NCBI RefSeq assembly: GCF_009801115.1
Contig: NZ_VTOL01000004.1
Span: 186,001-250,000 of the forward strand
DNA from: Dyadobacter sp. 3J3
Lineage (GTDB): Bacteria; Bacteroidota; Bacteroidia; Cytophagales; Spirosomataceae
Reading direction: 5' to 3'
Length of the DNA stretch: 64,000 bases
The position numbers and the translations under genes are program-made. The first letter of the stretch is position 1; each line of letters begins with the position of its first letter. The notes under the pieces are model-generated. The model made no database searches and was not told the DNA's origin. It was given only the letters and a program-made list of their open reading frames with translations. Below are positions 27,510-36,527 of this stretch, in pieces.

Positions 27510-29102
27510 ATGAAATCCTTACCCGTTATAGATCTGATTATCGTTATAAGCTATCTGGTTGGGATGGTGGCCGTAGGTATTTATTTTTCCCGCAAAAACA
27601 CAACCGCAGATCAGTTTACCAAAGCTTCCGGAAAAATCCCTGGCTGGGCCATTGGTATTTCCATTTATGCCACCTTTCTCAGCAGTAACACCTTCCTAGG
27701 AGTTCCGGGTAAAGCCTTTGGGAGCAATTGGAATTCTTTTGTTTTTAGTTTATCAATGCCGCTGGCAGCCTGGGTGGCTACCAAGTTTTTTATACCGTTT
27801 TATAGAAATACCGGAACCGTCTCCGCATATACACATTTGGAAGAACGTTTCGGTCCTTGGGCCAGAACCTATGCAGTTGCCTGTTTTTTACTGACTCAGC
27901 TTGCAAGAATGGGTTCAATCTTTTTTGGAATTGCACTTAGTTTACAGGCATTAACAGGTTATCCAATGGCTACGATTATGATCGTAGTTGGGATTTGTAT
28001 TGTATTGTATACCGTAATGGGTGGAATGGAAGCAGTAATCTGGACGGAAGTTGTGCAGGGCGTTGTAAAAACAGTTGGAGCAATTGTCATTCTATATCTG
28101 GTAGTATCCGGAATGGAGGGCGGCGTTTCAAAAATTATTGATATAGGAAAAGTAGACGATAAATTCAGTTTAGGAAGTTTTGCCCCTGATTTCACTCAGT
28201 CATCGTTTTGGGTCGTTCTGTTGTATGGTTTTTTTATGAATCTTAACAATTTCGGTATGGATCAGAATTATGTGCAGCGCTATCATACCACAACGTCAAT
28301 TAAAGAAGCGGCGGGTTCTATCTGGTTATGCGTTTATTTGTATCTGCCGGTCTCGCTGATGTTCTTCGTTCTTGGATCTTGTTTGTTCGCTTATTACCAA
28401 AGCAATCCCGATCTGCTTCATGCGGTTCAAATGCAGGTGGCAGTTGAACGTTTGCCGAACGGTACGCCGGAAGCACTTCAAAAACTTGCATCGACATTAA
28501 GTGCCGCAGATATTGGTGATAAAGTGATGCCACATTTCATGGTCAACAAAGTGCCTGTGGGACTTTTGGGACTTATTATTGCAGCTATTATGTCTGCGGC
28601 CATGAGTACGATCAGTTCAGGTATGAATGCTTCTGCTACGGTTTTCATGGTTGATATTTATCAGCGTTATATCAAACCGGAAATGACTTCGAAACAATCG
28701 ATGACATTGCTGTACATTGCAACCACAGGTTTTGGTCTTCTCGGAATGGTTACTGGTATCGCGATGATTGGTGTAAAAAGCGTACTAGACGTCTGGTGGC
28801 TGCTTTCTGGAATCTTTGCCGGTGGTATGCTGGGATTATTTCTTTTGGGAATTATTTCAAGAAACACAAAAAATGCCGAAGCGCTTACGGCTACGCTAAT
28901 TGGTATTGTGGTCATCGTCTGGATGACATTTTCAAAACAACTGCCGGATGAATACGCTTATTTACGAAACCCGCTTCATCAGAATATGGTGATGGTTGTG
29001 GGTACGCTGACTATTTTTCTTGGAGGTTTACTTTTGACAAGATTGAAAGGAAAACCAATAGAAATTGAAAAAGAAGCATTGGCAGATCACACGAGTATAT
29101 AA
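27510..29102 (+). CDS. Sodium:solute symporter (SSS family)
   Basis: The 530-residue protein has about 13-14 helices and clear SSS features: IVISYLVGMVAVGIYFSRKN, ADQFTKASGKIPGWAIGIS, FLSSNTFLGVPGKAFG, and AAIMSAAMSTISSGMNASAT, which holds the conserved sodium-site serine region of helix 8. It imports a small organic solute using the sodium gradient. The gene 102 bp downstream encodes an aldolase-type lyase, so the substrate may be a sugar acid or sialic-acid-like compound; this is inference from position only. Confidence 0.9.
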   Translation: MKSLPVIDLIIVISYLVGMVAVGIYFSRKNTTADQFTKASGKIPGWAIGISIYATFLSSNTFLGVPGKAFGSNWNSFVFSLSMPLAAWVATKFFIPFYRNTGTVSAYTHLEERFGPWARTYAVACFLLTQLARMGSIFFGIALSLQALTGYPMATIMIVVGICIVLYTVMGGMEAVIWTEVVQGVVKTVGAIVILYLVVSGMEGGVSKIIDIGKVDDKFSLGSFAPDFTQSSFWVVLLYGFFMNLNNFGMDQNYVQRYHTTTSIKEAAGSIWLCVYLYLPVSLMFFVLGSCLFAYYQSNPDLLHAVQMQVAVERLPNGTPEALQKLASTLSAADIGDKVMPHFMVNKVPVGLLGLIIAAIMSAAMSTISSGMNASATVFMVDIYQRYIKPEMTSKQSMTLLYIATTGFGLLGMVTGIAMIGVKSVLDVWWLLSGIFAGGMLGLFLLGIISRNTKNAEALTATLIGIVVIVWMTFSKQLPDEYAYLRNPLHQNMVMVVGTLTIFLGGLLLTRLKGKPIEIEKEALADHTSI

Positions 29103-29204
29103 TAGCAAATACAAAAGTCGGAATTATATCCTGACCTGAACATACGATCCGGTAAAGAGGGACCGGTAAAGTTACCCTGACACTAATAGATTTTTAAAAT
29201 TGGT

Positions 29205-30167
29205 ATGACCGCAAAAACTACATCTTTGCCGCAAGGATTTATTCCTGTAATGTTAACTCCGTTTCTTAAAACCGGAGCAGTTGATTATGAAGGACTGAAA
29301 ACACTGACTGAATTTTACCTGAATGCTGGCTCCGCAGGGCTTTTTGCAACCTGTCTTTCGAGCGAAATGTATGAATTGAGCGAACAGGAAAGGATTGATG
29401 TTACAAAAACGGTTGTTGATCAGGTCGCAGGCAGAGTCCCGGTTGTGGCAACAGGAACTTTCGGCGGACCAATTGATGAACAGGCTGAATTTGTTAAACG
29501 TATATATGCTACCGGAGTTGAAGCGGTGATCGTAATTTCCGGGCTTATAGCTGATGAAAATGAATCAGATGAGATATTTCTGAAAAATGCAAAAGAACTG
29601 ATCAGTTTGACGGATAATATTCCGTTAGGTTTTTACGAATGTCCGGTTCCCTATAAGAGATTGATTCCGAGTACGATACTTAAAGAACTGGTTGAAACAG
29701 GAAGAGTAATTTATCACAAAGACACCTGTCTGGATGATGAAGAAGTAAAACGCAGAATTAATGTTGCAGAAGGATACCAGTTTGGGCTTTATGATGCCTA
29801 CATGGTGAATGCGGTATCATCTTTGAAAGCAGGTGCGGCGGGACTTTCCTGCATACAGGGAAATATTTATCCTGAATTGATCGTGTGGATCTGTAAATAT
29901 TTCAATGATCCTGAACGTGAGGAAGATGTAAAAAAAGTACAGCAGTTTTTTCTTGATTCGATGGAACTTGTGCATTTGGCTTATCCGACAATCGCGAAAT
30001 ACAGTCTGCAAAAACGTGGATTTCCGATCTCAACTTACACGAGGAGAGAAGTTGAAGAACTTACAGAAGAACTGAAAACTGAAATGGATCAATTGCTTAT
30101 AGTGATTGAAAAACTTCAAAATGAATTGGGCATTACAAGCAATTTTACCGAATATCTTGTGAAATAA
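29205..30167 (+). CDS. Dihydrodipicolinate synthase / N-acetylneuraminate lyase family protein
   Basis: The 320-residue TIM-barrel aldolase has the Schiff-base Lys172 in VIYHKDTC and the catalytic Tyr144 in LGFYECPVPY. FATCLSSEMYELSEQERID matches the region around the pyruvate carboxylate site, where DapA has GTTGE. The GFYECP motif differs from DapA (YNVPGR) and from typical NanA, so it is probably a catabolic lyase or dehydratase rather than lysine biosynthetic DapA. Its position after an SSS symporter suggests that it processes the imported compound. An ECF sigma gene starts 26 bp downstream. Confidence 0.85.
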   Translation: MTAKTTSLPQGFIPVMLTPFLKTGAVDYEGLKTLTEFYLNAGSAGLFATCLSSEMYELSEQERIDVTKTVVDQVAGRVPVVATGTFGGPIDEQAEFVKRIYATGVEAVIVISGLIADENESDEIFLKNAKELISLTDNIPLGFYECPVPYKRLIPSTILKELVETGRVIYHKDTCLDDEEVKRRINVAEGYQFGLYDAYMVNAVSSLKAGAAGLSCIQGNIYPELIVWICKYFNDPEREEDVKKVQQFFLDSMELVHLAYPTIAKYSLQKRGFPISTYTRREVEELTEELKTEMDQLLIVIEKLQNELGITSNFTEYLVK

Positions 30168-30193
30168 TACGGACCAAAAAATTCCTGAATCCT

Positions 30194-30733
30194 ATGAACT
30201 TTCCTAATGAACAAATCCTTTACCGCGTAACACAGGGAGATGAAGCGGCTTTTTCAATGCTTTATACGCATTTTCGTTCTCCGGCGCTGAAATTTTGTAC
30301 AACTTTACTCAAAGATGAGGAAGAGGCTGAAAACGTTACTCAGGATGTATTTGCCAAAATTTGGGACCGCCGAATTCAAATAAAACCGGAGCATAGTTTT
30401 CAGGCCTATTTGTTTGTCAGCTTGCGAAACCAGATTTTTGATCAGTTCAAAAAATTTGAAAAAGACCAGCAATTACGCCAGCAATATGTAGACAGAATGA
30501 CTATTTTGCATGACGAAGATGGCGAAGATAAGGAGGCCAGAATCAAATTTCTTATGGGAGCCGTTGAGTTACTTTCTGAGAGAAGAAAGCAAATTTTGAA
30601 GCTTAATATAGAAGAAGGAAAATCCTATAAGGAGATTGCAAGTTTTATGAACATCTCTACCAATACAGTTAAGAACCAGTTAATCAAGGCAAAAGAAATT
30701 TTGCGCCGCCAATCCCGTTTGGCCATTTCATAA
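30194..30733 (+). CDS. ECF RNA polymerase sigma factor (sigma-70 family)
   Basis: The 179-residue protein has sigma region 2 (FSMLYTHFRSPALKFCTTLL, then AENVTQDVFAKIWDRR) and region 4 (LLSERRKQILKLNIEEGKSY, KEIASFMNISTNTVKNQL). The intervening linker is charged and there is no extra C-terminal domain. The gene is close behind the lyase gene, so it may belong to that transcript. No anti-sigma gene is adjacent; the FecR downstream more likely pairs with the next sigma factor. Confidence 0.88.
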   Translation: MNFPNEQILYRVTQGDEAAFSMLYTHFRSPALKFCTTLLKDEEEAENVTQDVFAKIWDRRIQIKPEHSFQAYLFVSLRNQIFDQFKKFEKDQQLRQQYVDRMTILHDEDGEDKEARIKFLMGAVELLSERRKQILKLNIEEGKSYKEIASFMNISTNTVKNQLIKAKEILRRQSRLAIS

Positions 30734-30763
30734 TTAACAATTATATAATGTCAATAACGCCTG

Positions 30764-30786
30764 TTAACCTCATTTTTAGAGGTTAA
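30764..30786 (+). terminator. Possible weak terminator after the first ECF sigma gene
   Basis: TTAACCTC and GAGGTTAA form an 8-bp stem with a 7-nt loop, followed by TTTACATC. The T run is short, so confidence is limited. Confidence 0.45.
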
Positions 30787-30865
30787 TTTACATCGGGTGA
30801 CATGATTTAGATAATTTTATTTGATATGGTTATTTAAATATAAATTATAATAATTATATTTAACT

Positions 30866-31456
30866 GTGGATAATTCGGGCTCAGATATGCTTTTGTGGAA
30901 TACCTTCCGAGAAGGTAACCGGGATGCATTTGCCAGAATCTACAATATTTATATCAATGATTTGTTGTCTTATGGCTACCGGATCACGTCCAACCGCCAG
31001 CTTATAAAAGATAGTATACAGGATTTGTTTCTTCATTTGTGGCTGCACCGGGAAAATATTTCGGAAACAGATTCTATAAAATATTATCTCTTCCGTTCGC
31101 TCCGCAACCGCATTATCAAAAACATTGAAAAACAGGATACTCAGCCTCAAACGGCAGAAAGTATTCTTGAAAATATCATTGGGGACTTTTCTGTTGAACA
31201 GGTGCTTATGGCCAAGGAAACGGAGTCCGAACAAATTATCCGCTTGCAGAAAGCGATCGGGAAACTTTCAAAAAGACAGCAGGAAGTTATTCAGCTTCGC
31301 TATCATGATGATTTCAGTTTGGAAGAAATCGAAAATCTGATGAAGCTCAATAATCAGTCGGTGAGAAATCTCCTGCATAGAGCCATCAGCCAGCTGCGTA
31401 TTACAATTGAGATGGCCGGCTGGTCCTTTCCTTTTATTCTTTCCTTCTTGTATTAA
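30866..31456 (+). CDS. ECF RNA polymerase sigma factor paired with FecR
   Basis: The frame starts with GTG at 30866 (196 residues); an ATG at 30887 (MLLWNTFREGNRD) is an alternative. Region 2 is AFARIYNIYINDLLSYGYRI, then LIKDSIQDLFLHLWLHRENI. Region 4 is LSKRQQEVIQLRYHDDFSLE, then IENLMKLNNQSVRNLLHRAI. The C-terminus has a hydrophobic tail (WSFPFILSFLY). Its place directly before the FecR-like anti-sigma gene and susCD marks it as the transcription factor of that trans-envelope signalling unit. Confidence 0.88.
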   Translation: MDNSGSDMLLWNTFREGNRDAFARIYNIYINDLLSYGYRITSNRQLIKDSIQDLFLHLWLHRENISETDSIKYYLFRSLRNRIIKNIEKQDTQPQTAESILENIIGDFSVEQVLMAKETESEQIIRLQKAIGKLSKRQQEVIQLRYHDDFSLEEIENLMKLNNQSVRNLLHRAISQLRITIEMAGWSFPFILSFLY

Positions 31457-31595
31457 TTCTTTTTTGAATCTATTTTCCTCGTTTGCAGCGAAAGAATTCA
31501 CTTATTTTTTGGTTTCAATTTTTTTGAAAATTTTTTTTCAAAAAATGAGTACAAATCTTTATTCTTCTGATTTAGGGGTTAGATAAGCAAATGAT

Positions 31596-32684
31596 ATGTT
31601 TAAAAAATTCGCCGGATATTCTGTTGAGGATTTTGTAAAGGAAGAGAAATTCATCAATTGGGTGAAGTTTTCTGACCCGGAGGAAGATTTGTTTTGGAAT
31701 GAATTTTTGAGAATGTATCCTGTCCAGCATGATATTCTTGATCAGGCCAGGGAGATTGTTTTGCAGCTTTCAATAGCATCACAAATGTCTTTTGATGAGG
31801 AAGATGTCAATGATATTTGGCAGAAAATAGAATCTTCCATGCCGGATGAGCCAATACATGGCAGACCTATATTTCATATAGGCTGGAGAAAATGGCTGGC
31901 GGCTGCTTCCGTAATTTTGGTCGCTGGCTTGCTTTGGCTGAATTATCAACCTGCAAAAATAAAAGCAGGAACCTATTCGAAACTGGTTGAAAAAGCAGAA
32001 ATTCCTTTGAAGGAAGTTGTCAACACAACTTCTGGACCGGTTAATATAACGCTGCCCGATCAAAGTATAGTAACACTGGAAAAGAATAGCAGAATTAGCT
32101 ATATAAATAATTTTGAGGGTAAAGAAAGAAAGGTTTTTTTGTCGGGAGAAGCTTTCTTTAATGTGACAAAAAATCCAGCTAAACCCTTCATCGTGTATGC
32201 TAATGAGTTGGTTACAAAAGTTTTAGGGACAAGTTTTCGTATCAATGCATTTGAAGAAAATAAAGAGGTAATAGTCTCGGTCAGGACGGGAAGAGTATTT
32301 GTTTTTGCCAATCAGGATTTTGGAAAAATTGATTCGAAAAATAAAGAAGTAGTACTGATTCCAAACCAGAAAGCAGTTTTTTCCAGAAAAGACGAAACGT
32401 TAAACCGTTCCCTGATTGACAAGCCTGTGATTATTGTTTCCCGGGAAGAATTGTTGGAACGCACCTTTGCCAACGCGCCGCTGCCTGATATTTTTGAGGC
32501 GCTGGAAAAGGTTTACGGAGTGAAACTTGTATTTGACAAAGAGCTTTTTGCGAATTGCCGGCTAACAACTTCCCTGGGTAGCGAAACCTTGTTTGAGCGA
32601 CTGGATATTATATGTGAAGCTGTTGAAGCGAATTATAGGATAGTTGGTACCGACGTCATTATTGATGGTAAAAAATGCAACTGA
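31596..32684 (+). CDS. FecR-family anti-sigma factor (with DUF4974-type C-terminus)
   Basis: The 362-residue protein has a cytoplasmic N-terminal region of about 95 residues. One transmembrane helix follows (WLAAASVILVAGLLWLNY, about 103-120), then the periplasmic FecR domain: TLPDQSIVTLEKNSRISY, VFLSGEAFFNVTKNPAKPF and LGTSFRINAFEE. The last ~75 residues (ANAPLPDIFEALEKVYGVKL onward) match the DUF4974 STN-like tail. FecR-type proteins hold the sigma factor until the outer-membrane receptor signals. The upstream sigma gene and downstream susC with an STN domain fit exactly. Confidence 0.92.
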   Translation: MFKKFAGYSVEDFVKEEKFINWVKFSDPEEDLFWNEFLRMYPVQHDILDQAREIVLQLSIASQMSFDEEDVNDIWQKIESSMPDEPIHGRPIFHIGWRKWLAAASVILVAGLLWLNYQPAKIKAGTYSKLVEKAEIPLKEVVNTTSGPVNITLPDQSIVTLEKNSRISYINNFEGKERKVFLSGEAFFNVTKNPAKPFIVYANELVTKVLGTSFRINAFEENKEVIVSVRTGRVFVFANQDFGKIDSKNKEVVLIPNQKAVFSRKDETLNRSLIDKPVIIVSREELLERTFANAPLPDIFEALEKVYGVKLVFDKELFANCRLTTSLGSETLFERLDIICEAVEANYRIVGTDVIIDGKKCN

Positions 32685-32875
32685 TTAATCTTAACCCACA
32701 AAACTATATAACCCGCCCGAGTATGAATAAATAATTTTTTTACTTGAAAAAAGTTCAGCAACATGCTGTTGTTCGGGCTCATGATTTCCTTTTATGCTCT
32801 TTAAAATGACATCCATTCCAAAGTGGATGAAAGGATTGTTATTGCTTTTCTCAAATCAGGAACAAATCGAAGCTA

Positions 32876-35800
32876 ATGAAAAAAGATCTACGTTTTCCCA
32901 AAATCTTATATCATCTCACGCAAATTATGCTTTTACAGGCTTGCATTGCGGTGATTTTTGCCAGTGTTTCCTTCGCCCGTATAATAGATTCGCAAGATCT
33001 GCTTAACCGGAAAGTTAGCTTAAAAGTAGAAAACCAGAATGTGATTGGTATTTTAAACAGTCTGGAAAAACAGGCGGATGTCAAATTCACCTATCGTCCG
33101 AAACTGGTTTCCGGTGCAAAAAAATATTCTCTGGAAATAACAAATGAGCGGCTAGCCGACGTCCTGGATAATCTGTTAATTCCCTTGAAAATCAAGTACA
33201 GGATTATTGGAAAGCAAATTGTGCTTGCCCCAATTCCCCTTTCTTCTAATATTATAGAAAGCCAGTTTTTGGCAAGTCCTGATGCCAGGAAATCGTTGAT
33301 GAAAATTAACGGGAAAGTCATTGCTGCAAAAGACGGTACTGTTATGCCCGGGGTAAATGTACTTTTGAAAGGCTCGCAAGTTGGGACAACAACCGATGTT
33401 TCCGGCGCTTATTCTATTGATGTTACGGGCGATAATCCGATTTTGATTTTTTCCTACATCGGTTTCATTCCTCAGGAAGTTCCTGTGTTAAAACAAAGTG
33501 TTATTGATATTTCACTGGTTGAAAGTGTTGAAACCTTGAAGGAAGCTGTGGTTACCGCTTTGGGTATTAAAAGAGAAAAGCGCTCCCTGGGTTATTCCGT
33601 CGGAAGTATAGAGGGAACCGCATTAACACAAACTCCGCAGAATAATGTGTTGAACGCAATGGCTGGAAAAGTAGCTGGTGTGCAAATTTCACAAATGGGT
33701 GGCGGTGTTGGTTCGTCTGTGAGTATGATTATTCGCGGAGCAAGTTCTTTGAATGGTGACAATCAGCCGCTTTTTGTAATTGACGGTGTGCCGGTAGCTA
33801 ACAAACTGGGAAACGGATTCGGCGGTGCTGATATGGGAAACGCGATTTCGGATATCAACCCGAATGATATTGCAAATGTTTCTATTTTAAAAGGAGCAAG
33901 TGCAGCTGCATTGTATGGATCAAGAGCGGGAAATGGTGTGGTTTTGATCACAACCAAATCCGGCGCAGCCGGGAAAAAAGGGATCGGCGTTTCTTTAAAT
34001 ACGGCGGTAACTTTTGAAATTCCACTTCAATATATTCAAGTTCAGAATAAATTCGGTTCAGGAAAAACAGGAGCTCATGTTTTGGAAGAACAGGAAAATG
34101 AAAGCTGGGGCGCGGCATTGGATAAAGGTGAACTTTGGGCACAATGGAATACATATGGTGTAAAAACGCCGTTGATTTCACATCGTGACCGTTTCAAGGA
34201 TTTTTTTCAAACAGGTGTGACCAACACCAACAACGTTTCGGTAAATGGAAATTATGACAAAGGAAATTTCAGATTGTCGGTTGGTAACATGACCAATAAA
34301 GGAATTATCCCAACGATGAATCTTTCCCGTTTGACTGTTGCGCTTAACACGGCTTATAATATTACGGATAAATTAAAGGCGACTTTCAACCTGAACATCA
34401 CAGAGTCCGGCTCTGATAACAGGCCTTTGATTGACGCTTCGCGTAATGATCCTGTTCGAAGTATCTATGAAACAGGAGCGCAAGTGGATATTAATGATTT
34501 GAGAGATTACTGGTTGCCAGGCCAGGAAGGCATAGCACAACGGAAATACAAGGATAAGCAGAATAACCCTTTTTATCTCGTGCATGAAAACCCGACCGGT
34601 TTCAAACGCGACAGAACGGTGAGCAAAATTCAGCTGGATTATAATCTAAGTAAGGAATTTTCTGTCACTGCACGTTATGCAAGAGACGCATATAATGAAT
34701 TGTTTGAAGCAAAAAAAGCTTTCAACAACTTTGAATATGTGAATGGCGCTTACAATATTAAAAATACCTTCACGAAGGAAACCAATCTGGATCTGATCGT
34801 TGCGTACAAGAAAAATCTGGGACCAAATTGGAGTTTGAACGCTATGGCCGGAGGTAACCGTCTGGAACAATACGGTCGTTCTTTGGAAAACAACGCGGGT
34901 TCATTGGTAGTACCTGGTTTGTACAATATTGCAAATGGTGCTCCGGGAACTGTAACGTATTCAAGCGGGCTGACAAAAAAATTGCTTTATGGAGCTTATG
35001 GATCTGCTTCGTTAGGATTTAAGGAAATGGTTTACCTGGATTTGACCGCTCGTAACGACTGGACAAGTACGCTTCCAAAAGGAAACAATTCTTACTTCTA
35101 TCCTTCTGCTTCTTTAAGTGTTCTGATCTCGGAAATGGTAAATTTGCCAAGCTGGATGAGTTTTGCAAAAGTAAGAGCGGGTTATGCGCAGGTTGGTAAT
35201 GACGTTGCGCCTTACAATCTTATCCAGACGTATGCAACTGCTGCGGATTGGGGAACTGCCAAGAGAATGTATATGGCAGGAACTTTGAAAAATGCAAACC
35301 TGAAACCGGAAATTGCGACTTCAATGGAAGTAGGTCTTGATGTGAAATTCTTGAAAAACCGTCTGGGTCTGGAAGCAACTTATTATGATAGAAAAAACAA
35401 AAACCAGATTCTTGGGATTTCTGTACCGGACGAATCCGGGGCAACGAGCAAGCTGATTAATGCAGGTTTGGTTCAAAGTAAAGGATTTGAGCTGGGCATT
35501 ATGACGACGCCTGTTAAAACCGAAAATGTTACTTTTGATTTGAATGTTACGTTGAGCCGGAACAGAGCTTATATCAGAGAACTGGCTGACGGGATCACGT
35601 ATTTTGCAACCAATGAAAGTGGTGGCGCTATGGTGCGGACTTACACGGGCGGACAAATTGGTGATATTTATGAGCAGCCGATACTTAAAGTTACAGATCA
35701 GAGTTCATCCTACTACAACTATCCGATTGTAACGGCTGGTGGTCTTTACCAAAATAATACGGACATAACGAAGATCAGGAAAATCGGGAATTTTAATAAC

Positions 35801-36514
35801 AAGTTCCTGATGGGTTTTCAACCGACTGTGACGTATAAAAATTTCACATTGTTTGCCAACATCGACTGGCGTCAGGGCGGATCTTTTTACTCTAACACCA
35901 TGATGTTCCTTGGCAACAACGGTCAGAGAGAAACAACATTGACCGGAGTTCCATACGACGCCTCACAAAGTTTGTCTGATCAGATTAAGGCTAATCCTGA
36001 CAAATATCTGGGTAACTGGGTAGGAGGTAGAAACGCCGAATATCATGGTATGGCCTGGCCGGAAGGAAGTACAGAATCGAAAGTCAGAGTTCAGGATGCA
36101 AGTTTGGAACCAGGTGTATTTGCTACAAAAAATGCAGCCGGAGAAACGGTTTATACTGAAAACCTGGGTGGCCCTGGAAGTAAATGGCTGGATCCTTTCA
36201 GTGCCTATCGTTATGCTAACCGTCCGTTCCCGAACCGGAATATGTACAGTGCAACGTATGTAAAGCTTCGTGAAGTTTCTATCAGTTATCGTTTGCCAAG
36301 AGCCTTTGTCAATAAGTTTAGAGTACAAAATGCTTCGGTTGCTATTGTTGGTAACAATTTATATATGTGGACAAAAGCTGGAATTAAAGGATTTGATCCT
36401 GAAAAAGCTTTTCAACAAAACAGTACGTCGGGTAGCTGGACACAGGGTATAGAATATTACAATATCATGCCTTTCACCGGTTCATTAGGATTTAAACTGA
36501 ATGTTGATTTTTAA
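32876..36514 (+). CDS. SusC/RagA-family TonB-dependent outer-membrane receptor with STN signalling domain
   Basis: The 1212-residue protein has a signal peptide (about 1-34) and an STN domain (about 43-118; VSLKVENQNVIGILNSLEKQ). A carboxypeptidase-like regulatory domain spans about 143-213 (INGKVIAAKDGTVMPGVNVL). KEAVVTALGIKREKRSLGY leads into the plug, which contains QPLFVIDGVPV and GASAAALYGSRAGNGVVLIT. The rest is a 22-strand-type beta barrel. It should import a large nutrient with the SusD lipoprotein. The STN domain would contact FecR to activate the sigma factor. The substrate is unknown because no glycoside hydrolase or peptidase gene lies beside it. Confidence 0.95.
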   Translation: MKKDLRFPKILYHLTQIMLLQACIAVIFASVSFARIIDSQDLLNRKVSLKVENQNVIGILNSLEKQADVKFTYRPKLVSGAKKYSLEITNERLADVLDNLLIPLKIKYRIIGKQIVLAPIPLSSNIIESQFLASPDARKSLMKINGKVIAAKDGTVMPGVNVLLKGSQVGTTTDVSGAYSIDVTGDNPILIFSYIGFIPQEVPVLKQSVIDISLVESVETLKEAVVTALGIKREKRSLGYSVGSIEGTALTQTPQNNVLNAMAGKVAGVQISQMGGGVGSSVSMIIRGASSLNGDNQPLFVIDGVPVANKLGNGFGGADMGNAISDINPNDIANVSILKGASAAALYGSRAGNGVVLITTKSGAAGKKGIGVSLNTAVTFEIPLQYIQVQNKFGSGKTGAHVLEEQENESWGAALDKGELWAQWNTYGVKTPLISHRDRFKDFFQTGVTNTNNVSVNGNYDKGNFRLSVGNMTNKGIIPTMNLSRLTVALNTAYNITDKLKATFNLNITESGSDNRPLIDASRNDPVRSIYETGAQVDINDLRDYWLPGQEGIAQRKYKDKQNNPFYLVHENPTGFKRDRTVSKIQLDYNLSKEFSVTARYARDAYNELFEAKKAFNNFEYVNGAYNIKNTFTKETNLDLIVAYKKNLGPNWSLNAMAGGNRLEQYGRSLENNAGSLVVPGLYNIANGAPGTVTYSSGLTKKLLYGAYGSASLGFKEMVYLDLTARNDWTSTLPKGNNSYFYPSASLSVLISEMVNLPSWMSFAKVRAGYAQVGNDVAPYNLIQTYATAADWGTAKRMYMAGTLKNANLKPEIATSMEVGLDVKFLKNRLGLEATYYDRKNKNQILGISVPDESGATSKLINAGLVQSKGFELGIMTTPVKTENVTFDLNVTLSRNRAYIRELADGITYFATNESGGAMVRTYTGGQIGDIYEQPILKVTDQSSSYYNYPIVTAGGLYQNNTDITKIRKIGNFNNKFLMGFQPTVTYKNFTLFANIDWRQGGSFYSNTMMFLGNNGQRETTLTGVPYDASQSLSDQIKANPDKYLGNWVGGRNAEYHGMAWPEGSTESKVRVQDASLEPGVFATKNAAGETVYTENLGGPGSKWLDPFSAYRYANRPFPNRNMYSATYVKLREVSISYRLPRAFVNKFRVQNASVAIVGNNLYMWTKAGIKGFDPEKAFQQNSTSGSWTQGIEYYNIMPFTGSLGFKLNVDF

Positions 36515-36527
36515 ACTGAAATACAAA

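Noticed and set aside
1-30167. A sialic-acid utilisation island (SASA esterase, ROK kinase, SSS symporter, NanA-family lyase)
   Set aside because: The genes are spread over 30 kb on different strands with unrelated housekeeping genes between them, and the diagnostic NanE epimerase and sialidase are absent. Only the symporter-lyase adjacency is kept as a hint.
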